From the NCBI GenBank assembly GCA_024398785.1, contig JAKSIO010000011.1, positions 1 to 64,000 on the forward strand: a stretch of 64,000 nt of DNA, written 5' to 3'. The stretch comes from Bacteroidaceae bacterium (GTDB taxonomy: Bacteria; Bacteroidota; Bacteroidia; Bacteroidales; Bacteroidaceae). Under the pieces are notes generated by a model. It saw only the letters and a list, made by a program, of their open reading frames with translations, had not been told where the DNA came from and searched no databases. The position numbers and the translations under genes were made by a program. Below are positions 42,455 through 52,465 of this stretch, piece after piece (position 1 is the stretch's first letter; each line of letters opens with the position of its first letter).

Positions 42455-43102
42455 TTAGTTTTTCCCGTTAAACGCTTCCATTGTTGCACTATTTCCTGTA
42501 GTTGTATTGATATCCTCCCGCCCCAGCACCTTCCTTATGGTCGTGTAGAACACCTTCAAGTCCATGCCAAGACTGATATGATCAACATAGTAAACATCCA
42601 GCTCGAACTTCTTCTGCCAGCTTATGTTGTTGCGTCCGTTCACCTGCGCCCAACCGCTCATGCCGGGAGTTACATCGTGGCGCCTGTGCTGCTCCTCACT
42701 GTATAGTGGAAGGTACTGCACAAGCAAAGGACGTGGGCCGATGAATGCCATATCGCCCTTCAGAATATTGATAAGCTGAGGCAGCTCATCAATTGAAGTC
42801 GAGCGGATGAACTTGCCCACCTTTGTCAGACGGTCAGCATCGGGGAGCAGATTGCCATTTGCATCACGTTCATCCGTCATGGTCTTGAACTTCAGGGCCT
42901 TGAATATCTTCTCATTCTTGCCAGGACGGTACTGGGTGAAGAAGATTCCCTTGAAGCCGTTCTTATTGGCAAAGAACAGCAGCACCATTGTAGCGATGAA
43001 CAATGGCGACAGCAGTATCAGTGCCACCAATGCCCCAAGAAATCCAATAGGACGCTTTACACAGGTCATATATAGTTTCTGGGAGGGGGTAAATGCAGTC
43101 AT
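42455..43102 (-). CDS. PglC/WcaJ-type initiating sugar-phosphate transferase
   Basis: 215 residues. One hydrophobic N-terminal segment (PIGFLGALVALILLSPLFIA) and the catalytic domain KALKFKTMTDERDANGNLLP ... STSIDELPQLINILKGDMAF, then VTPGMSGWAQVNGRN. It transfers a sugar-1-phosphate to undecaprenyl phosphate and begins repeat-unit assembly at the inner membrane. The Asp-Glu pair in IDELPQ is the catalytic dyad of the family. Confidence 0.92.
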   Translation of the reverse strand: MTAFTPSQKLYMTCVKRPIGFLGALVALILLSPLFIATMVLLFFANKNGFKGIFFTQYRPGKNEKIFKALKFKTMTDERDANGNLLPDADRLTKVGKFIRSTSIDELPQLINILKGDMAFIGPRPLLVQYLPLYSEEQHRRHDVTPGMSGWAQVNGRNNISWQKKFELDVYYVDHISLGMDLKVFYTTIRKVLGREDINTTTGNSATMEAFNGKN

Positions 43103-43123
43103 AAATAAATTGGAATCAGTTTA

Positions 43124-44251
43124 TTATGTAGTTAAATACATCTTTGCGTTGGCAGCTGTAAAATCTTTAGAGGCCTTCAATGAATTTGCCGACAATTCAT
43201 TTCTTAACACTCTATCCAATGACAACTGTTCGATATATGCTTTCATAGCTTCAATATCTGAAGGATCAAAACAACAACCATTTCTATATTTTTCAATAAG
43301 GCTGTGTATTTCACTTTCACATGGTGAAATACACATCAACGGAGCTCCTACTGCCATAAGATTGAATGTTTTACTTGGAACACTAACCTTTGCAGATTCT
43401 GTATTCAAGGTAACAACACCTAAATCTGCAGAAGCAAGCGATTGCGGCAGTATTGATTGTGTTTGCCAGTCAAGAATTGTACAGTTAGTCAGTTTTTCAT
43501 TCATTACGCGTTCCTCAAGCATAGTTTTTTTCTGTCCACCGCCAATAAGAAGAAAATGAATCTGATTATTAGCTTTCATTTGACTTGCCAATTCTACAAG
43601 CACATCAACACTATGAGTGTAACCCATATTTCCACTATACATTACAACAAATTTATTCTGCAATCCATATTTTTGAACAAATTCATTGCAAGACTTATCA
43701 ATAGGTACAAACTTTTCAGATGCCGACCACAAAGGAACAACCTTAATATTCTCTTTTGGCATATATGCAGACAAAGAATCAGCCATACCGTCACTGAGGG
43801 AAAAAACATTCTCCGCTTTGGCAAACAGTTTTCTATTTTGTTTTTTCCACCACCTATGTATAAGGTTGTTCTCTTTTATTCCAACGTTACGCAAAGCATC
43901 GGGATAGATATCATACACTATTATGCTAAATGAGTTATGCAACAACTTTGAACACATATAACTCATTGGCGGATTTGTTACATACACAACATGGTAATCT
44001 CTATACTTACACAGTAGTTTCAAATAAATTTGTAGAGAACCTATGCCCCAGCTGAGAATGCGTCTCAGGGCTGATTTACGATTATATTTTACTATTTTGT
44101 CAACATTAACTTTTTCACATAAATTGCGTTCAACGGGTGACAACGAACCGCATATCAATGCCACTTTGCTGGATTTTTCACAAAAAGCATTGACAGTATC
44201 TATCATCAGATATCCTGTTGACTGATTAATCAAAACAATCTTATCATGCAT
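43124..44251 (-). CDS. Glycosyltransferase family 4
   Basis: About 375 residues, GT-B fold. The C-terminal half has VVMYSGNMGYTHSVDVLVEL, ADLGVVTLNTESAKVSVPSK and a family-like donor site. It resembles the WbuB type of GT4 enzymes that act after a PglC/WcaJ transferase. The start ATG at 44251 lies one base after the acetyltransferase stop. Confidence 0.85.
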   Translation of the reverse strand: MHDKIVLINQSTGYLMIDTVNAFCEKSSKVALICGSLSPVERNLCEKVNVDKIVKYNRKSALRRILSWGIGSLQIYLKLLCKYRDYHVVYVTNPPMSYMCSKLLHNSFSIIVYDIYPDALRNVGIKENNLIHRWWKKQNRKLFAKAENVFSLSDGMADSLSAYMPKENIKVVPLWSASEKFVPIDKSCNEFVQKYGLQNKFVVMYSGNMGYTHSVDVLVELASQMKANNQIHFLLIGGGQKKTMLEERVMNEKLTNCTILDWQTQSILPQSLASADLGVVTLNTESAKVSVPSKTFNLMAVGAPLMCISPCESEIHSLIEKYRNGCCFDPSDIEAMKAYIEQLSLDRVLRNELSANSLKASKDFTAANAKMYLTT

Positions 44252-44252
44252 A

Positions 44253-44813
44253 CTATTTCTCAATTTCACAGCAAGACTCTTTCATCACACGCTTTTTAAT
44301 TACTTTAGCGGGATTTCCACCAACAACTGTCCATGCTTCAACATCCTTGAATACAGCAGCACGAGCCCCAACAACAGCACCTTGTCCAATTCTAACACCC
44401 ATTCCCACAAAAGCATCGGCAGCAACCCAGGAACGTTCTTCTAATACAATAGGTGCTGAAATCAAGTGATTGTTTGGATCCGATATATCATGACTTGCCG
44501 TACATAAATGTGCTCCTTGAGACACTACTGCACCATCTTTGATAGTAATAATATCAACATTATAGATTGTAGTATCAGGACCTATTGTAGACCTTCCCTC
44601 CATTACAAGATTACGTGGATAATATATCTTTGCCGAAGAATACACTTGTACATATTTGCTAACCTTAGCTCCAAACATTCTTAGAAGCAGTCTTTTATAA
44701 CGTCTTCCTACACTTCTTGGCAAAGGTCTTGCTGTAACACCCCATATTATACCAAAAATGAGTCGTACCACTTTATGACGGAGCCCTAATTCACTATGAT
44801 AACTTTCTGTCAT
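44253..44813 (-). CDS. WcaF-like hexapeptide acetyltransferase
   Basis: 186 residues with a left-handed beta-helix of the colanic-acid acetyltransferase type (VMEGRSTIGPDTTIYNVDII, VSQGAHLCTASHDISDP, catalytic His in TASHD, GIGVRIGQGAVVGARAAVF-type repeats). It probably O-acetylates a repeat-unit sugar from acetyl-CoA. Tight spacing to genes on both sides. Confidence 0.87.
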   Translation of the reverse strand: MTESYHSELGLRHKVVRLIFGIIWGVTARPLPRSVGRRYKRLLLRMFGAKVSKYVQVYSSAKIYYPRNLVMEGRSTIGPDTTIYNVDIITIKDGAVVSQGAHLCTASHDISDPNNHLISAPIVLEERSWVAADAFVGMGVRIGQGAVVGARAAVFKDVEAWTVVGGNPAKVIKKRVMKESCCEIEK

Positions 44814-44821
44814 ATAACCAA

Positions 44822-45904
44822 TTACTTATTATTAAATAATTTCCACAACTTATGCCACACAAAATATACTGGAGTCCAGAAAAATGCGTCAGGATAGTGT
44901 GATAACAAATGCAAATTATGTTTTATAATTTTTCTGAATGTTCCAATCTTGCCTGAGAATTTTGCAGATACAAGCCTTTTGTCATAATGCCCAAAATTCC
45001 CGCCAGTCATCACCTGTTCAAGAATATAACGGCCCTCTTTTTCACAGGGTTCACAAAGAATCATTTGTACAGAAAGACCAAAAAAATTCTGCATAATCCA
45101 CATAACACCACTGGCAAATTTAAGCATCCCAAACTCTACAAGCAAATTGTGAGTAGCTTGTATTTTATCCTTAGAAGCCGACTTGAGAACAAAATAATAG
45201 TCCGTCAATTGCCGCATTCCAACTCCTTCATACAAAAAATGACGGTAAATGTGCAACAGAATATAAAATAGATTGAATTGGGCACTGGGAGTTACAAAAG
45301 CACCGATTTGATCAAACATCCAATCCTTATGCGCAGCAAACCATTTCTGCAGTTTTTTATTCTTTGACAGATTAAGGAATATTTCAGGCACATAATGCAT
45401 TTCCACTTCAGTGTCATCAAATATATTCAAATGCAGATGTTTGTAATCCCATTCAACATTCTTCTGTATAGTATTAGCATAATCTAACGCCTTTCTACGC
45501 CCGCAATCAACATAAATATCAATGTCACCACTTTGACGCAACAATGCAAGTTCACCATATAGCAATGCAATACCCTGCCCTTTCAGAATACTTGACCTGA
45601 TTCCTTTTTCAGACAAGGTTGCTTGCAGTTCCATGCTTTGTCTATTAAGTTTTTCATTATTCTGCTGAATATGCAAAGCTGTTGCCATCCAGTTAAGATA
45701 GAGTTTTTCGTCAATTCCAATTATGCCGCAGCCGCTGATGGTGTCAACACCAAGAGCCTGCAAACCGGCAAAACAGATACCCGCTACAGATTGCTTGACA
45801 GTCGTACTATATATTTCCATCCACTCCTGCTCAGAAGGAATGTAAGATAGATTCTTTTGTACTCCTAAAGAAACCCGTAACAGTTCAAAGAAACAACTCT
45901 GCAT
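44822..45904 (-). CDS. NTP_transf_5-family nucleotidyltransferase-like protein
   Basis: A 360-residue protein of the uncharacterised nucleotidyltransferase family (PF14907). The substrate-site signature SSILKGQGIALLYGELALLR with QSGDIDIYVD (about 127-136) shows the paired Asp expected for metal binding. Members are frequent in Bacteroidota capsule loci with no established reaction. It lies between fcl and the acetyltransferase. Confidence 0.8.
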   Translation of the reverse strand: MQSCFFELLRVSLGVQKNLSYIPSEQEWMEIYSTTVKQSVAGICFAGLQALGVDTISGCGIIGIDEKLYLNWMATALHIQQNNEKLNRQSMELQATLSEKGIRSSILKGQGIALLYGELALLRQSGDIDIYVDCGRRKALDYANTIQKNVEWDYKHLHLNIFDDTEVEMHYVPEIFLNLSKNKKLQKWFAAHKDWMFDQIGAFVTPSAQFNLFYILLHIYRHFLYEGVGMRQLTDYYFVLKSASKDKIQATHNLLVEFGMLKFASGVMWIMQNFFGLSVQMILCEPCEKEGRYILEQVMTGGNFGHYDKRLVSAKFSGKIGTFRKIIKHNLHLLSHYPDAFFWTPVYFVWHKLWKLFNNK

Positions 45905-45917
45905 TGTTTTTCAGGAT

Positions 45918-46862
45918 TTATCTTTCGGCACGTACCGGATTTTCAAGAAAATCCTTATACGCTAAACGGATTCCATCTTCAAGTTCTGTTTTGTAAGTCC
46001 AGCCAAGGGCTGTGGCCTTGCTAACATCAAGAAGTTTGCGCGGAGTGCCGTTAGGACGCGATGTATCCCAATTTATTGTACCTTCAAAACCCACAATCTT
46101 TGCAACAAGTTCTGTAAGAGCCTTAATAGTAAGTTCCTTTCCGGTACCTGCATTTACAGTTTCATTTCCGCTGTAGTTGTTCATCAGAAACACGCAAAGA
46201 TTCGCAAGATCATCAACATACAGAAATTCACGCAGAGGACTGCCATCACCCCAACATGTAACTTGGGTCAGGCCGGATACCTTAGCTTCATGAAAACGGC
46301 GTATAAGCGCCGGCAATACGTGTGAATGCTCTGGGTGATAATTATCATTTGGGCCATATAGGTTTGTAGGCATCACGCTTATGTAGTCGGTCCCATACTG
46401 GCGGTTCAGAAACTCACAGTATTTGAGTCCGCTTATCTTGGCTAGTGCATAAGCCTCATTGGTTTTCTCCAATTCACTTGTCAGCAGACAACTTTCGGGC
46501 ATTGGTTGCGGTGCCATACGGGGATAGATGCAACTGGAACCAAGAAATTCCAGTTTTTTACAACCATTTTTCCAAGCTGAATGAATTACATTCATTTCAA
46601 GAATCATATTCTGATACATAAAGTCCGCAAGCGCGTTCTGATTGGCCACTATTCCACCAACTTTTGCAGCGGCAAGAAAAACATACTCAGGTTTCTCTGC
46701 CGCAAAAAAAGCCTCAACCTGTTCCTGACGCGTCAGGTCAAGTTCTTTATGGGTGCGTGTTATTATATTATTGTAGCCCTGTCTTTGCAATTCGCGCACA
46801 ATTGCACTTCCAACCATTCCGCGGTGACCCGCGACATATATTTTTGCATCAATGTCCATCAT
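45918..46862 (-). CDS. fcl: GDP-L-fucose synthase
   Basis: A 314-residue SDR that epimerises and reduces GDP-4-keto-6-deoxymannose to GDP-L-fucose. AGHRGMVGSAIVRELQ (cofactor loop), FLGSSCIYP, YALAKISGLKYCEF (Tyr/Lys) and TNLYGPNDNYHPEHSHVLPA are diagnostic. It is 12 bases after gmd, so both steps of GDP-fucose synthesis are co-transcribed. Confidence 0.96.
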   Translation of the reverse strand: MMDIDAKIYVAGHRGMVGSAIVRELQRQGYNNIITRTHKELDLTRQEQVEAFFAAEKPEYVFLAAAKVGGIVANQNALADFMYQNMILEMNVIHSAWKNGCKKLEFLGSSCIYPRMAPQPMPESCLLTSELEKTNEAYALAKISGLKYCEFLNRQYGTDYISVMPTNLYGPNDNYHPEHSHVLPALIRRFHEAKVSGLTQVTCWGDGSPLREFLYVDDLANLCVFLMNNYSGNETVNAGTGKELTIKALTELVAKIVGFEGTINWDTSRPNGTPRKLLDVSKATALGWTYKTELEDGIRLAYKDFLENPVRAER

Positions 46863-46874
46863 AATTGTAACAAA

Positions 46875-47972
46875 TTATTTCACAATACCCTTTTCAAGGT
46901 ATTCTGCAAGATTAGTACGGACTTGTGTGGCAGCAACTCCTGCCGCCACCTTTGCCATATCGGCATTTACCATCAGTTTTACAAGCTGCTCAAAACTGGT
47001 TTTTGACGGATTCCAGCCTAATTGCGACTTGGCTTTTGTTGGATCACCCAAAAGATTGACTACATCTGTAGGCCGGTAAAAATCAGGACTTACCTCAACA
47101 AGGACCTTACCTGTTTTACTGTCAATTCCTTTTTCTGTAGCACCAGCGCCGTCCCATTTCAGTTCTATTCCAGCATAGTGGAATGCTAATGTGGCAAACT
47201 CACGTACGGTATGCTGAACCCCGGTAGCTATGACAAAATCCTCTGGTTTATCCTGTTGCAAAATGAGCCACATACATTCTACATAGTCCTTTGCATAGCC
47301 CCAATCACGCAAAGAAGACAAGTTTCCAAGATAGAGTTTTTCCTGCAAACCCTGAGCAATACGTGCTGCAGCAAGTGTAATCTTGCGTGTAACAAAGGTC
47401 TCCCCACGGCGTTCCGATTCATGATTGAACAATATTCCCGAGCAACAGAACATTCCATAGGCTTCACGGTATTCTCTGATTATCCAATATCCGTATAACT
47501 TTGCAACTGCATAAGGGCTATAGGGATGGAACGGTGTTGTTTCATTTTGAGGAACCTGCTCCACCTTACCGTAAAGTTCGCTGGTACTTGCCTGATAGAT
47601 TCTACATGCCTTTTCAAGATGATTTGTGCGTACAGCCTCCAACACACGCAATACGCCAACGGCATCAACATCGGCAGTAAACTCAGGAGAATCAAAAGAT
47701 ACCTGTACATGGCTCTGAGCCGCCAGATTGTATATCTCTGTAGGTTGAACATCACCAACCAACTTTACAAGACTCATAGAATCACCCATATCGGCATAGT
47801 GTAGATGAAAATCAGGCATACCCTCCAAATGGGCAATACGTTCTCTGAAATCCACTGAACTGCGGCGTATTACGCCATGCACATCATACCCTTTCTCCAG
47901 CAGGAACTCCGCCAGATAACTTCCATCCTGTCCTGTTATGCCCGTTATCAGAGCTATTCGTTTCTGTTCCAT
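46875..47972 (-). CDS. gmd: GDP-mannose 4,6-dehydratase
   Basis: A 365-residue SDR that dehydrates GDP-mannose. Cofactor loop [60 protein letters not shown] and the [11 protein letters not shown]yr/Lys site are all present. First of the gmd-fcl pair, indicating fucose (or a derivative) in the polysaccharide. Confidence 0.96.
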   Translation of the reverse strand: MEQKRIALITGITGQDGSYLAEFLLEKGYDVHGVIRRSSVDFRERIAHLEGMPDFHLHYADMGDSMSLVKLVGDVQPTEIYNLAAQSHVQVSFDSPEFTADVDAVGVLRVLEAVRTNHLEKACRIYQASTSELYGKVEQVPQNETTPFHPYSPYAVAKLYGYWIIREYREAYGMFCCSGILFNHESERRGETFVTRKITLAAARIAQGLQEKLYLGNLSSLRDWGYAKDYVECMWLILQQDKPEDFVIATGVQHTVREFATLAFHYAGIELKWDGAGATEKGIDSKTGKVLVEVSPDFYRPTDVVNLLGDPTKAKSQLGWNPSKTSFEQLVKLMVNADMAKVAAGVAATQVRTNLAEYLEKGIVK

Positions 47973-48028
47973 ATTTTCAATTCTTTATAATTTACAACCC
48001 AACGTAAAATAATCTACAATTACAAATT

Positions 48029-49234
48029 TTAACGTATCAACCTCTCATATAACTCTACATACTTTTCAAAGCACTTGTCCTTGTCAAAGTATTCTTCTGC
48101 CCTCTTGCGACATGCTGTTGAGATTTTTTCTTTATTTGCAATTAGCTTTGTATCCATCATCTTGATAGCTTCTGCTACACTTGCAATATCACCTGTCTCA
48201 ACTGCCAATCCTGTATTCTCATCAATTAGATACTTCTGTGCTGTATTATTGTATACAATTGCAGGACTCCCACATGCCATACCTTCAACAATTGTAAGGC
48301 CAAATGTTTCAGAATACGAAAGACTCATCACAATATCCGCCATTGAATAGTATGTTGCCAGTTCAGCATTATTTTGAGTGAGACCAATGCCTACCATATT
48401 ATGTGGAAGAGATTCTATCAGTCCTTTATTCAATCCTATCAGCACTATAACATATTCATGCGACAGAATCTTACTTAATGCAATATAATCCAGCAGCCCC
48501 TTACGTTCACTCCAAGAAGTTGCAACGCTAAGAACAATCTTCTTTGAACCGATACCGAGCCTTGCCTTCACATCAGTAATTTGCGGTTTGAACACATTGA
48601 TATCAATTCCATTATGAATCACTTCTATCGTATAGTTTTTCAGGTGAGACTGACGAATGTTATCCGCTAGCCACTCAGACACTGGAACTATGGTCAGAGA
48701 CTTCAATCCCGCACAAAGGTTCTTCTTAAGGTTGAAGTTACGTCTTGACCTGTCTAAAGAATACCACTTACTCAACGGGCAATGGCAACATTCTGTCTTC
48801 CATAGTTCGCACCCAACAATATTAGAGTAGTAGCAGTGACCTGTAGTAGCCCACTGGTCATGTTGACTCCACACCACTGGAATTTGTTTTTCAATCAGAT
48901 ATTCAAACAACATTTTATAGTTCAGCCAATGATCGTGGATATTATGGAGATGAACAACATCAGGTTTAATCTTGTCAATTTCTTTCAAAAGACGTTTTGT
49001 GGAAAGACGTGATGCAAGACCCTCGTTGTCCAAAAAGAGGTTTTCTGCATAATGCTCCAAGGTCCAGAACATATTCCCCACTTTAATATTATTCAAAGAA
49101 GAAGGATTTGCGTTCCGACAAAAAGCCACATAGCACTTCCATCCGGCATCTTGCGCCTTCATTCCAATTTGTTCAGCAATCTTTCCTGTGCTGCCCCAGT
49201 TGGAAGTACAGTTTAGTTGTAAGAGGGTTGGCAT
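48029..49234 (-). CDS. Glycosyltransferase family 4
   Basis: About 401 residues, GT-B fold: N-terminal LQLNCTSNWGSTGKIAEQIG and HLHNIHDHWLNYKMLFEYL, with the C-terminal EX7E motif in SYSETFGLTIVEGMACGSP. This matches GT4 capsular enzymes acting on undecaprenyl-linked sugars. The ATG at 49234 begins directly after the LicD stop. Confidence 0.9.
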   Translation of the reverse strand: MPTLLQLNCTSNWGSTGKIAEQIGMKAQDAGWKCYVAFCRNANPSSLNNIKVGNMFWTLEHYAENLFLDNEGLASRLSTKRLLKEIDKIKPDVVHLHNIHDHWLNYKMLFEYLIEKQIPVVWSQHDQWATTGHCYYSNIVGCELWKTECCHCPLSKWYSLDRSRRNFNLKKNLCAGLKSLTIVPVSEWLADNIRQSHLKNYTIEVIHNGIDINVFKPQITDVKARLGIGSKKIVLSVATSWSERKGLLDYIALSKILSHEYVIVLIGLNKGLIESLPHNMVGIGLTQNNAELATYYSMADIVMSLSYSETFGLTIVEGMACGSPAIVYNNTAQKYLIDENTGLAVETGDIASVAEAIKMMDTKLIANKEKISTACRKRAEEYFDKDKCFEKYVELYERLIR

Positions 49235-49236
49235 AA

Positions 49237-50049
49237 TTATTTCCAATAAGCTTCAAATCTATGATGCGGAATTTGCTTGTCTTCAGACGGTAATTCCATA
49301 TAATTGCCATAAACATTTGACAAATAAGTATGATAATCAGCAATAACCATAAATTTTTCATTTTCAAAAGGGAGTTCAATATATATATCATGAACAGAAT
49401 AAGACGTTCCTTTATTGCCATAGCACCAAACAAGACAGGCTCGTCTACATGGTTTAACATTTGAAAAGGAAACTGCTTTACGTTCTATTTTGTTTATAAT
49501 ACAATTATATGAAATTGGAAAAAGTACTAATCTGGAAAGTGTAATGGTGAGGTTTTTCCATACCGGACGATGAGTGGAATATTTAAGACGCTTAATCATT
49601 AAAATGTTATACAAGCATCTTATCCTATTAATGGTTTTATCTGGTTTACCTTCATCATATGGTATGGAATCCATTGGAAAAATGTCGATATAAATGTCCA
49701 AATCCATGCCACCGCAAAGATTCTCCCTCAATATTGTTCTAGTATCAATTACTTTTGCAAAAGGGTATAAATATTTTTTTTCTTTTGAATGAGTGAGAAT
49801 TCTATATGGAGTGCTATTATCGTTATAATTCTTAGATAATACGTCAATCAACTTTTCATATTCATCACGAACAAGCATAATATCAATGTCATCATCCCAA
49901 GGAATATAACCTTTATGTCGCACAGCACCGATTAATGTGCCACCAGCCAATGAATATTTTATTCCATTTTCACGACAAACCGTATCAACATACTTAAGTA
50001 TATCCATTTGGATATGACGCAATTCACTGACATCTGTTATTTTTTTCAT
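49237..50049 (-). CDS. LicD-family phosphotransferase
   Basis: 270 residues. The LicD signature YSLAGGTLIGAVRHKGYIPWDDDIDIMLVRDEY begins near residue 32, with the WDDDID metal site. LicD proteins transfer phosphocholine or other phospho-substituents to cell-surface glycans. No choline kinase or uptake gene is in the window, so the substituent cannot be named. Confidence 0.88.
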   Translation of the reverse strand: MKKITDVSELRHIQMDILKYVDTVCRENGIKYSLAGGTLIGAVRHKGYIPWDDDIDIMLVRDEYEKLIDVLSKNYNDNSTPYRILTHSKEKKYLYPFAKVIDTRTILRENLCGGMDLDIYIDIFPMDSIPYDEGKPDKTINRIRCLYNILMIKRLKYSTHRPVWKNLTITLSRLVLFPISYNCIINKIERKAVSFSNVKPCRRACLVWCYGNKGTSYSVHDIYIELPFENEKFMVIADYHTYLSNVYGNYMELPSEDKQIPHHRFEAYWK

Positions 50050-50052
50050 AGT

Positions 50053-51156
50053 TTAAATGTTATAAAGTTTTGCATTAACTATATTCTCAAATGAATTAAT
50101 CCACATCTCGGAAATGCGGTCAACTGATATAGAAGAAAGTATTGAAGGGCCTTTTCGCGACAGTTCATCAGCAAGTGACGAATTGTCTATAATTTTTAGT
50201 ATAGCCTCTGCCAATTTGTCTGGACTTTTTACAGGAACTAAAAGTCCGTTTTTTCCACTATCAGTTAAAAAAAAAGGTCCACCTGGAGTGCAATCTGTTG
50301 AAACAACAGGAATTCCAACCGAAAGAGCATCTATCAATACATTTGGAATTCCTTCGTAAAGAGATGGTAGGACAAAAATTCCTTCATATTTAATAGTTTC
50401 TGGGATATCCCATGTGTAACCAGGGAAAGACACCACTTCATTTAACCCAAGTTGTTCAACCTGAGTCTTATATGTACGTAAAAGGCTTCCATCACCCCAT
50501 ATTATTAATTTATATTCTGGATGCTTTTTATATACGATTGAAAAGGCATTGATAAGATCAGCGTAACATTTTTCTCTTTCAAACCTACCAGCGCTAACTA
50601 TAGTTTGCTTTCTTTCGCCAAAATATGGTTTCTGATTGTTTTTCGGAAGATATGGGTTGGGAATAACAAAACTTTTATTGATGACTTTAGTTCCAAAATA
50701 ATCACGTGCCTTATCTAATTGGAAAAAGCAATAATCACTATGACTGTACGTCCATTTCACCAATATATTCCATGGAAACGTCATTGTATACGGATCACCT
50801 CTCTCCGCTGGACAAAACGTGACTGATAGTCCTAATGTAGCAATCCTTGACACAACAGCAACATCTGAAACAAAAGGGCAAACAATATTTGGGTTAATGT
50901 TTCTGATTGCTTTTCTTAATGTTATGATTTCTTTAGAGCGCCATATTATTAAATTCTTACTGTTTGACCTAGGAATGTTAATAAAAGAAATTCTTTTATC
51001 CAACGTCTCTGGTCTTTTCCCGTCAGAAAGAAGAATGACATAAACTTTCTCAAATATGGTTGCACATATATTGGCAACATACATTGTCATTTTGCCTGCT
51101 CCACCTCTTTCCAACTGACGTGAGCGATTTACAAATACGATTGATTTATTGAACAT
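50053..51156 (-). CDS. Glycosyltransferase family 4
   Basis: 367 residues, GT-B. The N-terminal RQLERGGAGKMTMYVANI and the donor-site segments TIVSAGRFEREKCYADLINA and PSLYEGIPNVLIDALSVGIP (EX7E-like) are visible. It lies 3 bases upstream of licD. The region is markedly AT-rich compared with the housekeeping genes. Confidence 0.88.
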   Translation of the reverse strand: MFNKSIVFVNRSRQLERGGAGKMTMYVANICATIFEKVYVILLSDGKRPETLDKRISFINIPRSNSKNLIIWRSKEIITLRKAIRNINPNIVCPFVSDVAVVSRIATLGLSVTFCPAERGDPYTMTFPWNILVKWTYSHSDYCFFQLDKARDYFGTKVINKSFVIPNPYLPKNNQKPYFGERKQTIVSAGRFEREKCYADLINAFSIVYKKHPEYKLIIWGDGSLLRTYKTQVEQLGLNEVVSFPGYTWDIPETIKYEGIFVLPSLYEGIPNVLIDALSVGIPVVSTDCTPGGPFFLTDSGKNGLLVPVKSPDKLAEAILKIIDNSSLADELSRKGPSILSSISVDRISEMWINSFENIVNAKLYNI

Positions 51157-51204
51157 TCGTAGAAAATTTTTCTTACTTTACATATCCTTCTTTAGCCTAT
51201 TGTC

Positions 51205-52464
51205 TCATTTAGCAATTCTAAGTACAATATACCATAATATGACAGATGCCATATACCCAATTGCCGCATAATAATGGGCAAAAAGTCCAAAAAGCACAAT
51301 AGAACACATTGCAATGTATAGAAATGCATTGTCTGCAGTCACCATATTCTTTGTAATTTTTGGTATCATAAAAGAACTTAACAAAGCATATATTAATGTA
51401 AAAGCGACTGCAATTGATTTGCCAGCTCCAACCATTATATGACCAATAAATGTATAGAATACACCCGTTTGCATACCTGTAAGAAGTGTCGCCTCTTGTT
51501 GAATAATAGTTCCTCCTACATCATTTCCTAATAAGAGATGCATCGTAGTAGGAAACAGAATACCCAAATTAATGTAAGGAGGCTGATAATTATCAAAGAA
51601 ATAACAAAAATTGATATAAGATTGACCTAAGTAGCTAATTAAACTTGACTGTGAGTCAGAAAATCCTGAGCCATTGATTTCTGTTCCAAATCTTGATATT
51701 GTCATAGCAACCAAATATAGAATCATCACTGCAACAATACTTAAAAGTATTCGTAATATTCTTTTTCTTTCTTCATTGCTCATATTATGTCTGAAAAAAA
51801 GATACATTGCACCTACAGCAATAATCCAATATGCTGAAGTGCTACGATCCGCCCCTGCTATTCCACGTATGGGACTAAATAACGAGGCAAGAATAAAATA
51901 AAAACTATACCTTATAGGTGATTTCTGGACGTAACGAAGGAAGAAAGCTAAAAAAAGGGAAACCCATGGACAGGAAAAAACCATATTCAAAGAAACTAAA
52001 ATTTGTCTAATTCCATCCGATAAACTGGTTAGATATGAAGTAGGTCCTTGCCCTTGATAGATAGAATTCCTGATTTCGCCCATATCTCCATTCAAGACAA
52101 AAAGAACAGTATCTTTAATAAACAATATACTGATGATGAACCACACAAATGCTATTACTGCTATTAAATATACTATCCACGGCTTACGTAATGGTTCTAA
52201 CTTTATAATTTTATTATGACTATTTCTGGCGAATGGTCTTATACACAAGAAAAGCAATGAGACATAAATTAATGAGGTTTTAAGTGATATCTCATAACCA
52301 TAAGTATCACCGGACATCATATCTAGAAGATATATAAAAATGCTAAGTACACTTGATACTCCAAACATTACAATAATGAATTGAGCAATGTCAAAGTGTT
52401 GAAGGTCTTTATTCCTATTTAAGAAATATACAAGAAAAAAAACAAATGGTAAAAATATCCACAT
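51205..52464 (-). CDS. wzy: O-antigen/capsule polymerase (Wzy-like)
   Basis: A 419-residue membrane protein with about ten to twelve predicted helices and one long periplasmic loop (about 230-300, SRFGTEINGSGFSDSQSS). It has no conserved enzyme motif, but topology, AT-richness and location between wzx and glycosyltransferases fit a Wzy-type polymerase. The symbol is assigned by context. Confidence 0.72.
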   Translation of the reverse strand: MWIFLPFVFFLVYFLNRNKDLQHFDIAQFIIVMFGVSSVLSIFIYLLDMMSGDTYGYEISLKTSLIYVSLLFLCIRPFARNSHNKIIKLEPLRKPWIVYLIAVIAFVWFIISILFIKDTVLFVLNGDMGEIRNSIYQGQGPTSYLTSLSDGIRQILVSLNMVFSCPWVSLFLAFFLRYVQKSPIRYSFYFILASLFSPIRGIAGADRSTSAYWIIAVGAMYLFFRHNMSNEERKRILRILLSIVAVMILYLVAMTISRFGTEINGSGFSDSQSSLISYLGQSYINFCYFFDNYQPPYINLGILFPTTMHLLLGNDVGGTIIQQEATLLTGMQTGVFYTFIGHIMVGAGKSIAVAFTLIYALLSSFMIPKITKNMVTADNAFLYIAMCSIVLFGLFAHYYAAIGYMASVILWYIVLRIAK

Positions 52465-52465
52465 A

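Noticed and set aside
42292..42489. A separate 65-residue gene before the ATP-grasp gene
   Set aside because: It is in the same frame as the ATP-grasp gene with only a TAA between them, and its start spacing fits the ATP-grasp gene itself, so it is treated as that gene's broken N-terminus.
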